Assembly (NCBI RefSeq): GCF_022919215.1
Contig: NZ_CP095046.1
Location: 3,214,501-3,278,500 of the forward strand
Reading direction: 5' to 3'
Source: Hymenobacter cellulosilyticus
Lineage (GTDB): Bacteria; Bacteroidota; Bacteroidia; Cytophagales; Hymenobacteraceae
Length of the DNA: 64,000 nt
The position numbers were made by a program, and so were the translations under genes. The notes under the pieces are model-generated. The model saw only the letters and a list, made by a program, of their open reading frames with translations. It ran no database searches and had not been told where the DNA came from. Of this stretch, positions 1 to 7,519 are shown in pieces; within the stretch, counting starts at the first letter, position 1; each line of letters starts with the position of its first letter.

Positions 1-575
1 AGCGTACCAAAAGTGGCGGTGGGGCTCAGATAATGCCCGCCAACATATACGCTCGTGCCGCTGACGGCCAACGAAGTGGCAATATCACTGTATCCACCAC
101 CAAATTGCTGCACCCAGGCGAATGTGCTGGACGAGCCGGCGTCAACTAGCTTGGCGACGAAGCCATCATCACTGCCGATATTGCTAGTGAGCCGTGAGGA
201 GCCAAATTGAGCCCCATCACTCGAAAATTTCCCCGCAATATAAACGTTGGCACCACTGACGGTTATGGCCATAGGGGTGTCAGAATCCGTACCGCCTGCT
301 CGCTGAACCCACAGAAACTGGTTGGCGACCGGACTCCACTTGGCGACAAAAATGTCGCCTTCCCCAGCGCTGACCAGGGTGACCCCGGCCAACTGCAGGG
401 TGCCATAGAAGGTACCTGTCAGAAACACTTCTCCGTTGGCAGTGACAGCCGATTCGATATATGAGGTAGAAGGTGCTTGGCTCAGAGCGAAGGCTGCTTG
501 CCAGGCCGGTGCCTGGGCGTAAGCACCTCGTAGGCCGACAAGAAAAAAAAGGAGGAGTAAAGTGCTTCTTTTCAA
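1..575 (-). CDS. Secreted beta-propeller-like (SBBP-type repeat) protein, C-terminus cut by window edge
   Basis: Reading the minus strand from a TTG at 575 gives a hydrophobic signal peptide (KRSTLLLLFFLVGLRGAYAQ) and then repeats of about 55 residues. Each repeat has the pattern 'G-DIFVAKW ... FLWVQRAGG ... ITVSGANVYIAGKF', as in SBBP/NHL-like propeller blades of secreted Bacteroidota proteins. About 190 residues are visible before the edge. No ATG lies in frame; the other possible start is a TTG at 626, before a stop near 638. The signal peptide favours 575. Many such proteins end in a type IX sorting domain, but that part is outside the window. Substrate and role are unknown. Confidence 0.7.
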   Translation of the reverse strand, partial: MKRSTLLLLFFLVGLRGAYAQAPAWQAAFALSQAPSTSYIESAVTANGEVFLTGTFYGTLQLAGVTLVSAGEGDIFVAKWSPVANQFLWVQRAGGTDSDTPMAITVSGANVYIAGKFSSDGAQFGSSRLTSNIGSDDGFVAKLVDAGSSSTFAWVQQFGGGYSDIATSLAVSGTSVYVGGHYLSPTATFGT

Positions 576-1015
576 ACAGCTAGGAAGCGACGATGACTGA
601 GCGGGAAAAAGGAAAAAGTAAGCCAAAGCGTATAATTATAAACTACCAGTTTAAGACTCGCCGGTGCAGAGGAAGAAGAGTAGTAGAAGACCGTATAGCG
701 CCTTGTAACAGGGCCCAGTCAAAAATACTTCTAACTGATGAGTTGACGGCGAGTGGCTTACGGTGCAAGGAAGTAATGTCGAGCAAAATACTGATGTAGG
801 AGGGCCTTTATCGGCTCGAATGCCCCATTTTCGCTTTTCGGACCGTTTGGTTAAACACATTTGAGAGCGATATACGCCTTCCTATTCTTTTTCTTTCGTT
901 ACGCGTACTGCGCCTGTTCGCTAAGTCCAATATACCTCACTTGACTACCTAGACTGTGCTCTGCTAGAACGCTTAAACGCCGTTTATTCGGGGTTTTCTT
1001 TTGGTGTGCGCGTAT
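576..1015. other. Intergenic stretch, no gene seen
   Basis: Short ORFs exist on both strands, but none shows a domain, a signal peptide or this genome's high-GC third-position bias. It must contain the promoter of the leftward propeller gene. I could not pick out a convincing -33/-7 pair. Confidence 0.5.
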
Positions 1016-1305
1016 CTACAATTCCTGCAGCTCTTTGGGCCACTCGTCTGCTGGAGTAAGCGCAAATAGGACGGCCGCCGACATAACGTCCCGCCGAATC
1101 ACAGTTAACGCGGTGGGGTGGTCAATGAAGTACCGCTCAGTCACATAGTCGGCTGCTTTTTTCGGCCCATTGGTTCGGCAATGCGGTGGGCCAGCTCCAT
1201 GCGCTCCGGCTCTTTCCCAAAGCCGGCAGTTATTTCCAGCAGGGTAGCTGTATGGGTTCGCCCGACCATGCTGGCCGAGACGAGAAGTCGAGCGTTAGAT
1301 TTCAT
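1016..1305 (-). pseudogene. Small hypothetical protein, frameshifted once (about 96 aa if repaired)
   Basis: From the ATG at 1305 the minus strand reads MKSNARLLVSASMVGRTHTA, then TLLEITAGFGKEPERMELAH, and stops after about 54 codons. With one more A in the six-A run (plus-strand T6 at 1157-1162) the frame continues as RKKAADYVTERYFIDHPTAL and on to WPKELQEL and a stop at 1016. The 290-base span becomes 291 bases, exactly 97 codons. The restored protein looks like a small soluble protein. I do not recognise the family. The lesion matches the single-base losses seen elsewhere in this window, so it may not be a true pseudogene. Confidence 0.5.
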
Positions 1306-1596
1306 ACGGTTGCTTGCTGCAGCGCAAGCGCTAGTAGAAGAGTCTAGCGAAAGTGCGTTGGGCAGGATAGATTCATCTTACTACTTACTCTAACACGACA
1401 CGGCCCACACGCAGCAGTCGACCCACGCTCATGAGTACGCCCGGCACCTTAGCCCACTAAGGCATACTATTGGAAGCTTTGTAGTCGTTCTGACAGTAGA
1501 GGCCCATACGGGTAAGATAGAAAAAGCCTGCTGTTTCATCAGTACAGCAGGTTGTTCCGTAATTTATATAATATTTTATATATTATATCAACAGTT
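1306..1596. other. Intergenic stretch between divergent genes
   Basis: It separates the leftward small gene from the rightward acyltransferase and should hold both promoters. The only clear structure is the hairpin at 1521-1551. The AT-rich bases just before 1597 could be the acyltransferase promoter. Confidence 0.4.
1521..1551 (-). terminator. Terminator-like hairpin read on the minus strand
   Basis: CCTGCTGT (1527-1534) pairs with ACAGCAGG (1544-1551) across a 9-base loop. On the minus strand the stem is followed by GC and five T's, the form of an intrinsic terminator. It lies about 45 bases upstream of a rightward gene, so no leftward gene is present for it to end. It may block antisense transcription or be a relic. 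Confidence 0.35.
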
Positions 1597-2772
1597 ATGG
1601 TACGAAATACAGCACGAGTAGCAGAGCTTCGCAAGTCTACCGCGACAGTTCATTTTCCTGGCTTAAATGCCTTTCGCTTTGTGGCTGCTACCGTCGTAGT
1701 ATTGGTTCATATCGCCTTGGTGCAGAAAGAACTCCGAATCAGTTCCTTCCTTGTTCCCATACCCCAGAGTGTAGGCGGCCTGGCTGTCACCTTCTTCTTT
1801 GTGTTGTCGGGCTTCCTAATCACCTATCTGCTCTTACACGAGAGGGCGGCGAGTGGCACGGTGGACGTTGGAAAGTTCTACTGGCGGCGCATTCTGCGCA
1901 TCTGGCCGCTCTACTACCTCATTTTATTTCTAGCCTTTGTTTTTCTGAATAATCGGGCGCTTCTGCCTAGCATTGCTGACCCTGCAGTGTACAAGCAAGC
2001 CCCAACCAACATTGCGCTGTACTTAGTGCTGCTACCCTCATTAGCTTTCACCTACAACATGCAAATCCTGTATGCCAACCAGCTCTGGTCGGTAGGCGTG
2101 GAAGAGCAATTTTATCTGGTGTGGCCTCTGTTTATGAAGCGCCTGGGCAGAAGTGGCCAGTTCTATAGCATGCTGGCTTTGGTTGTCGGCTTCGTGCTGG
2201 TTCGCAATGGGACGGCTCTGCTCATTTGGTTTTTGCCAGAGTATGACCAGGTGCTTTATCGATTTATTGCCCTGCTGACCATTACCCGGATTGACTGTAT
2301 GGCCATTGGCGGCCTGGGCGCCTACGCGCTCTACTACCATCCGCAGTGGGTACACCGGTTTATATCGAGCGTTTACGTGGATATCGTAGTCCTCATAACC
2401 GTTCTGGTACTGGCCTCGCGGGATACCTTTATCCCCTACATACACCACGAGTTCTATAGTGTGCTGTTTTGCTACGTTATCTTGAGCGGCTCCTGTAAGC
2501 CCGGATCCATTCTGCAGCTTAAGGGAAAGACCTGGGACTGGCTTGGCAAACTGTCCTATGGCATTTATATGTGGCATATGGCCGTTATTGCTCTAGCACA
2601 ATTCGCCATCAAGACATTCGCTATTACGCAACATGCTACCATTAATTGGATGCTGTACACCTCGGTAGTGCCGGCCACTATCCTAGTTTCTTGGTTGTCT
2701 TACCAATTCATCGAGCAGCCATTTTTAAAAATAAAGTCCCGCTTTGTGGTTGTAAAAAGTTGTGCTGCATAG
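1597..2772 (+). CDS. Acyltransferase family 3 (OafA/YrhL-like) membrane protein
   Basis: The protein (391 aa) is an integral membrane O-acyltransferase of the acyltransferase-3 family, which moves acetyl or other acyl groups onto cell-surface sugars such as O-antigen or exopolysaccharide. Seen directly: the N-terminal 'FPGLNAFRFVAATVVVLVHI' region carrying the family's R/H pair, the motif 'FFVLSGFLITYLL', 'YWRRILRIWPLYYL', 'NQLWSVGVEEQFYLVWPL', and about ten hydrophobic segments ending in 'SYQFIEQPFLK'. These are the family hallmarks in the expected order and length. I chose the ATG at 1597 over an in-frame TTG at 1552 because the extension adds an atypical N-terminus overlapping a hairpin. 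The acyl acceptor cannot be told. Confidence 0.88.
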   Translation: MVRNTARVAELRKSTATVHFPGLNAFRFVAATVVVLVHIALVQKELRISSFLVPIPQSVGGLAVTFFFVLSGFLITYLLLHERAASGTVDVGKFYWRRILRIWPLYYLILFLAFVFLNNRALLPSIADPAVYKQAPTNIALYLVLLPSLAFTYNMQILYANQLWSVGVEEQFYLVWPLFMKRLGRSGQFYSMLALVVGFVLVRNGTALLIWFLPEYDQVLYRFIALLTITRIDCMAIGGLGAYALYYHPQWVHRFISSVYVDIVVLITVLVLASRDTFIPYIHHEFYSVLFCYVILSGSCKPGSILQLKGKTWDWLGKLSYGIYMWHMAVIALAQFAIKTFAITQHATINWMLYTSVVPATILVSWLSYQFIEQPFLKIKSRFVVVKSCAA

Positions 2773-2804
2773 CGCACACTATAGTCATAGTGGCGACCAT
2801 AAGA

Positions 2805-2843
2805 ATACAAATGCCCTGGCCAGAATAACCAGGGCATTTGTAT
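2805..2843 (+). terminator. Rho-independent terminator after the acyltransferase
   Basis: ATACAAATGCCCTGG (2805-2819) is perfectly complementary to CCAGGGCATTTGTAT (2829-2843) across a 9-base loop. The stem lies 33 bases after the acyltransferase stop codon. Confidence 0.75.
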
Positions 2844-3282
2844 GGTGAAGGATACTCATCCATAGCGCGACACGGCGCCGATCAGAAATAAGGAAATGAG
2901 AGCAACAGGGCCAACGCTACTTGGTCGCTTACACTCCGGTTCGGTTTGTAGGCTTGGGGCCGGTAGGGTCGCCTTTTCTTAGGCAACATACCTCGGGAGT
3001 TTACTCAACCCTGATACGCGAGGCTGGCTAGCTCTTCCTCTTATGGTACCGGCGTTGGAGCTAGCCGCACAGGCGCTGCTAGTTCTACTTATGCCGGCTG
3101 GCCGTCCTTCTCGTCATCCTCCTGTGGCCCATCCAGAACGGTCTGCCACTCCACCCAACCGAGCGGGAATGGGGGCCTGTGGCTTGATAAAATTCAAAAG
3201 CGGAGCAGTAGCTTTTTCATAGTCAGGTTATAACAGGGTGCCAAATTTCTTCAACAAGAAACCTCCTGCCTGCGTCGGGACC
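2844..3282. other. Intergenic stretch, no supported gene
   Basis: No complete ORF with family features is present. Around 3090-3220 the minus strand has a short piece of coding-like sequence (ending roughly WVEWQTVLDG...) broken by stops and frame changes. It could be a remnant of a small gene, but I cannot support it. Confidence 0.4.
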
Positions 3283-3681
3283 TTACCCGCACGCCCAGGC
3301 CCGGGCGGCCGACAAATCCTGGAAGGAGCGCAGCTCGAAGGGCAGCTGCTGCTCGGCCGTTTCCTGGGCCTGACCGATTAAGAGTTTGTTGAGTGGGTCA
3401 ATTGCCTCGATGCGGGCAAACCGCTTGACTCCAGCCCGAACCAATTCGGGCAGCACTTCCACACCAATCCACTCCAGGTCGATTGGGCGTACCGGGCCCA
3501 GCAGCCGGTCGTCGGCAATCCAGCCGGAGATGCCGTGCTGCTGGGCCAGCGCTACGCATTCCAGCGTGGACTGGCGCAAGAGCGCGCTGCTGACAAAACC
3601 TTTCCACTGAGCTTCGATGGCCCGGGAGCTGCCCTCGTGTAAGAATAGCTGTAAATGAGGATAGGAAGCGAGCAGCAGCAT
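3283..3681 (-). CDS. Hypothetical protein (STAS/SpoIIAA-like size and pattern)
   Basis: The 132-aa protein has an ATG start, a coherent hydrophobic/hydrophilic alternation and no signal peptide or membrane segment. It begins MLLLASYPHLQLFLHEGSSR and includes 'QHGISGWIADDRLLGPVRPI' and 'WIGVEVLPELVRAGVKRFAR'. This resembles the small stand-alone STAS/SEC14-like hypothetical proteins frequent in Hymenobacteraceae, with a beta strand, then 'W..D.R....' and a helix. I infer a soluble cytoplasmic protein and cannot assign a function. The opposite-strand ORFs here are shadows. Confidence 0.6.
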   Translation of the reverse strand: MLLLASYPHLQLFLHEGSSRAIEAQWKGFVSSALLRQSTLECVALAQQHGISGWIADDRLLGPVRPIDLEWIGVEVLPELVRAGVKRFARIEAIDPLNKLLIGQAQETAEQQLPFELRSFQDLSAARAWACG

Positions 3682-3919
3682 AAAGTTGATTCGTGGGAAA
3701 AGGACGCTGGTATCCGTAACCCAATACCGGCTCCTTTGTTAACGGCGGCAAAGGTATAGCTTATGCCGGCAAGCGCTATAATGAAGTTACCCAAGCCTTT
3801 CTGCCCGTCTAGGTACAGCATTGCCAGCCAGTACAGCAGGTCCGCAAGCCTAGCTTACTGCCCGGACGTACTGCGTATTCCCTGAAACGAAAGCAGCCCC
3901 TAACGCCATGTTGACTGCT

Positions 3920-5302
3920 TTAGCTGGCCGCAACCGGCCGTCGGGTGAGCAGCACCAAGCCCAGGCTGTAGACCACGACCACGCTCAACAGCAGCTTGCC
4001 CAAGCCGCGCCAGGCGGTAGGCAGTTCGGGCGTGCTGGTGAACGTGTGCCGGGGCTCCCGGGCGTAGTCGGCGTGGGTGAATTCGACTTTGCGGAAGAGA
4101 AACGGGTAGTAAAAGGCCCGCAGCGAATCGTGGTAGCGGGTGACGCTGCGCTGAAAGGCCAGGTGGGTGGGCAGGTCGGAGCCGGCCAGGGCATTGAGGC
4201 TGCTTTGGGCGTTGATGGCCGGGGAAAGCAGGTTGAGCTTCTCCACCAAATCGTAGCGCTGCTGCAGGCCAGTGGCGTAGGCGGCCGCCTCCCGGGCCAC
4301 GGCCTGGTCGCCGAGGTGCTGGAAGGCATAGTACCAGCGCCACACAAACCGCTCCCGGATGGTGGCCGTGTCGCGCCACTGCGGGTAGAGGGCAAAAAAA
4401 CGGTTCATGGTCTGGGTTTTGGGCCGGTCCCAGCCGGCGTGGATTTCCTCCCGCTGCTTTATCGTCAGCTCAATACCCTGGGGTACGGGCCGGGCGGCGG
4501 CTACGCCCAGGTTGAGCAGGCTAGGCACCAGCACGACCAGCAGCAGCCACGCGCCCAGCAAAGCCACCGCATTCACGGCCGAAGAACGGTGCAGCGCCGT
4601 GACAACCAACACCACCCCAAACCAGAACAGGCAGTAGAGCGTGGTCAAAGCCAGCCAACTCAGCACGCGGCCATCCAGCGGCACTTGGGCCCACCCCATG
4701 CCCACCACCGAGAGCAGCCCGGCCAGCCCCAGCACCAGCGCGGTACGGAAGGCCAGCTTAGCCCCGATAACCGTGGCGGGCCGAATGGGCTGGGCCAGCA
4801 GCAAGGTCAGAATTCCTTCCTCGCGCTCAGCAGACAGCAAGTTGAAGCTCAGGGCAATGATGAGCAGCGGTAGCAGGTACACCAGCACGAAGGCCAGGTC
4901 GAAGTTGCCGCTGAGCGTCTTCATCGGGTTGGTGTTGTCGGCGGCGTAGAGCTGGTTGTGCAAGCCCAGCAGGCGCAGCTTCACGTAGCTTGGGTTTACG
5001 TCGCGCAGGCCCAGGGAAAGAGCTGCCCAGGCATCCGGATGGTGCACGGCGAAGGTGGTGTGGTAGTAGCCGATGTCGCCGGCGTCGGCGGGACCGGGAA
5101 ACTTCACCTGCAGCTCCTCCACGTTGCGGCGGGTCAGCTCGGGCAGGGTGGCCAGGTGCTGGCGCTGCCGCTCAATTTCGGTGGTACCGTAGTAGATGCT
5201 GTAGAGGCCCGTAGCCAGCAGCAGGCTGCACAAGAGCACCAGCCCTTTGGCCGCGCGAAAGTGCCGCCACTCGTAGGAAAACAGAATTCGAAATACGCGC
5301 AT
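3920..5302 (-). CDS. ABC transporter permease, DUF3526-type, second permease
   Basis: The 460-aa membrane protein has an N-terminal transmembrane segment (GLVLLCSLLLATGLYSIYY), a long extracytoplasmic stretch with several aromatic residues, then five or so membrane helices in mid-sequence (FVLVYLLPLLIIALSFNLLS and following). The motif 'SAEREEGILTLLLAQPIRPA' is the ABC-2/NosY-like coupling region. A large soluble domain and a final TM helix follow. This is the layout of DUF3526/ABC-2 permeases. The ATG at 5302 lies 4 bases after the stop of the upstream permease, so the two are translationally coupled; an in-frame TTG at 5314 is less likely. It probably forms a heterodimer with its neighbour and the adjacent ATPase. 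The exported or extracted substrate is unknown. Confidence 0.85.
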   Translation of the reverse strand: MRVFRILFSYEWRHFRAAKGLVLLCSLLLATGLYSIYYGTTEIERQRQHLATLPELTRRNVEELQVKFPGPADAGDIGYYHTTFAVHHPDAWAALSLGLRDVNPSYVKLRLLGLHNQLYAADNTNPMKTLSGNFDLAFVLVYLLPLLIIALSFNLLSAEREEGILTLLLAQPIRPATVIGAKLAFRTALVLGLAGLLSVVGMGWAQVPLDGRVLSWLALTTLYCLFWFGVVLVVTALHRSSAVNAVALLGAWLLLVVLVPSLLNLGVAAARPVPQGIELTIKQREEIHAGWDRPKTQTMNRFFALYPQWRDTATIRERFVWRWYYAFQHLGDQAVAREAAAYATGLQQRYDLVEKLNLLSPAINAQSSLNALAGSDLPTHLAFQRSVTRYHDSLRAFYYPFLFRKVEFTHADYAREPRHTFTSTPELPTAWRGLGKLLLSVVVVYSLGLVLLTRRPVAAS

Positions 5303-5306
5303 CAGA

Positions 5307-6725
5307 TTAAGCAACAGTCGTTTTGGAAATCAGCCGCAAGCCCAGCCAGCTCAAGCCCCCGGCCCAGAGCAACAGGGCGGCTACCGGCAGCAGCAGGCGG
5401 GGCAAGGCCCAGCTCAGCGGTGGCGCCTGGTAACTGAACACCGGCAGCTCCTGCCAGGTATGGGCATCCAGGCGCCGCTCCTTATCGCCGTAACCCATGC
5501 CGGCCTGCAAGTGGTTGAGGCGCTGCACTAGGCCGTAGCGGTAAGCTTCGGCGGCTTGCTGGAAGTGCACGTAGTGGGCAAAGTCGGAGCCGGCCAGGCC
5601 CATCGACAAAGGCCGCATGGCCTGGTAGGGATTCAGCAGACCGGCCCAGTCCGACAGGCGGTTTTGCTTTTCGTACGTGGCATTCAGGGCCGCGAAATGC
5701 TGCTGGTACACCCGGGCCGAGTACTCTTCCCCGGCCGCCATTTGCAGGCCCGCCACGCTCACGGGCAGCTTTTCCTCGGAGTCCACGCCGTATTTTTTTA
5801 GCAAGCCAGCTTTGAGCTCGGCGGCGCGCTTGTCCTGCGGGTCGTGGCCGTTGACGCCGTGCTGGGCCTGCTCGTGCACCTCGGCGTCGAGCTGGGCTTT
5901 GGTGATGGTGGGGTAGAGCGAGGCGCCCAGGTTGGCCGTGGCTTTGGGCAGAATAATGCCGCCCAGAATCCAGAGGCCGAGTAACGTGACCAAGGCCGCC
6001 CGGGAACTGGCCTGCCGGGCCGACACGACCACCGAGCCCACTACAAACAGGAAGAAATACAGCGCGTAGCTAAGCCCAAACAAGGCCAAGCGGGCCAGCA
6101 GGTCGGCATTGGAGGCAAACTCCTCGCCCGTAAACAGCAGGGCGGCCGCCAGCAGCAGCGCCGGGGCCACCACCAGCGCCACGGCCTGGCTGTAGCCCCG
6201 GATTTTGCCCCAGGCCACCTGCCGCAGCGTGATGCCCTGGCTGAGCAGCAGCTTAAGCGTACCGGTTTCGCGCTCCTGGGTGAAGGCCCCGAAGCAGAGG
6301 AAGATGATGAGCAAGGGCACCAGCAGCTGCAGCACGAAGGCCACGGTCATTTCCCCGAACCGAATCAGGGAGCCCGACTGCTGGGCCTGGCTGAAGTTGA
6401 CGCTGTTTTGCTGGTGAGCCTCCAGATACACGGCGCTGCCGGTAAACGAGTCCACGCCGGAGTCGAGCAAACTCAGGCCCGACTTGGGCCGGAAGGCAAA
6501 CGAGCCGTAGTGGGCTACCCGGTGCGGGTGCCGGGCGGGCTGGTTGCGAAACTGGTCATTCACGGTTTGCTGGGCCAGGTGCCGTTCCTGCTGCAGGGTG
6601 CGGAAGGAGGCCCGGCCCACCAGCGTGGCCGCTAGCAGCAGGGCCAGCACCAGCGCGCTCAGCACCACGAAGCGCCGGTCGCGCAGGGTACTGACGAATT
6701 CTTTCTGGGCAATACTTTGAATCAT
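5307..6725 (-). CDS. ABC transporter permease, DUF3526-type, first permease
   Basis: The 472-aa protein has the same plan as the downstream permease: N-terminal TM (FVVLSALVLALLLAATLVG), a long periplasmic segment, a cluster of helices containing 'FTQERETGTLKLLLSQGITL' (the ABC-2 coupling motif), a second soluble domain, and a C-terminal helix (LLLPVAALLLWAGGLSWLG). The ATG at 6725 is preceded by the ATPase stop 10 bases upstream. The two permeases look like diverged paralogues, which suggests a heterodimeric channel. No frameshift is seen here, unlike many genes in the window. Confidence 0.86.
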   Translation of the reverse strand: MIQSIAQKEFVSTLRDRRFVVLSALVLALLLAATLVGRASFRTLQQERHLAQQTVNDQFRNQPARHPHRVAHYGSFAFRPKSGLSLLDSGVDSFTGSAVYLEAHQQNSVNFSQAQQSGSLIRFGEMTVAFVLQLLVPLLIIFLCFGAFTQERETGTLKLLLSQGITLRQVAWGKIRGYSQAVALVVAPALLLAAALLFTGEEFASNADLLARLALFGLSYALYFFLFVVGSVVVSARQASSRAALVTLLGLWILGGIILPKATANLGASLYPTITKAQLDAEVHEQAQHGVNGHDPQDKRAAELKAGLLKKYGVDSEEKLPVSVAGLQMAAGEEYSARVYQQHFAALNATYEKQNRLSDWAGLLNPYQAMRPLSMGLAGSDFAHYVHFQQAAEAYRYGLVQRLNHLQAGMGYGDKERRLDAHTWQELPVFSYQAPPLSWALPRLLLPVAALLLWAGGLSWLGLRLISKTTVA

Positions 6726-6735
6726 CGGGGCGGGG

Positions 6736-7443
6736 CTAGTTCATGTAGGTGAGGTAGAGCTGCTCCAGCTCCTGGGCGTTGAGGGCAGTAGTGGCACGCA
6801 CGTCTACCAGCTCGCCCTCGCGCATAATGCCCACGCGGGTGCCCACTTCCTTGGCCCGGAAAATGTCGTGGGTGGCCATGAGCACGGCCGTGCCCTGTGC
6901 GCTGAGGCGGCGTAGCAGTTCCGAGAATTCGTTGGAGGCTTTCGGGTCGAGGCCGGAGGTGGGCTCATCGAGCAGCAGCACCTGGGCGTGCTTGGCTACG
7001 GCAATGGCAATGCCCACTTTCTGGCGCATGCCCTTGGAATAGGTGCCCACCCGCCGCCGGGCTGCTTCGGCCGGCAGGCCCGAGTCGGTGAGGTAGTCGA
7101 GCAGCTCTTTCTCCCGATACTTAAAGCCCGCCAGGCTGCTGAACAAAGCCAGATTTTCCTGGCCCGTCAGGTGGGGGTAGAGCATCACGTTTTCCGGGAT
7201 ATAAGCCAGGTGCTTCTTGATTTCGAGCGAATTAGCCGCTACTTCCAGCCCATTCACAAAGGCCGCGCCCGAGGTGGGCTGCACAAAGCCCAGAAACAGG
7301 TTGATGGTCGTGGACTTGCCCGCGCCGTTCTGGCCCAGCAGGCAGAATATTTCGCCCGGGGCAATCTGCAGATTCAGCCCGCGCAGGGCCAGCTTGTCCG
7401 GGTACTGCTTGCGCAGCTCCCGGGCTTCGAGAAGGTAGGACAT
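6736..7443 (-). CDS. ABC transporter ATP-binding protein (ABC-2 type)
   Basis: The 235-aa ATPase has Walker A GQNGAGKST, a Q-loop region near 'LAYIPENVMLYPHLTGQENL', signature YSKGMRQKV, Walker B VLLLDEPTSGLD and the switch histidine in 'VLMATHDIFRAKE'. It is of the CcmA/NosF-like subfamily that powers ABC-2 permeases. I took the ATG at 7443 (MSYLLEARELRKQYPDKLAL) because the 11-residue extension to 7476 lacks family features. It lies between the TonB receptor and the two permeases in one leftward operon, which ties it to metal or siderophore handling by inference only. Confidence 0.9.
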   Translation of the reverse strand: MSYLLEARELRKQYPDKLALRGLNLQIAPGEIFCLLGQNGAGKSTTINLFLGFVQPTSGAAFVNGLEVAANSLEIKKHLAYIPENVMLYPHLTGQENLALFSSLAGFKYREKELLDYLTDSGLPAEAARRRVGTYSKGMRQKVGIAIAVAKHAQVLLLDEPTSGLDPKASNEFSELLRRLSAQGTAVLMATHDIFRAKEVGTRVGIMREGELVDVRATTALNAQELEQLYLTYMN

Positions 7444-7519
7444 AAGAAAGGAATGGGGAATGAGAAAAGTCGTCAATCAAGCTGCGTAAAGCAGGCACCA
7501 GAGAGGCAGATGATTGGCT

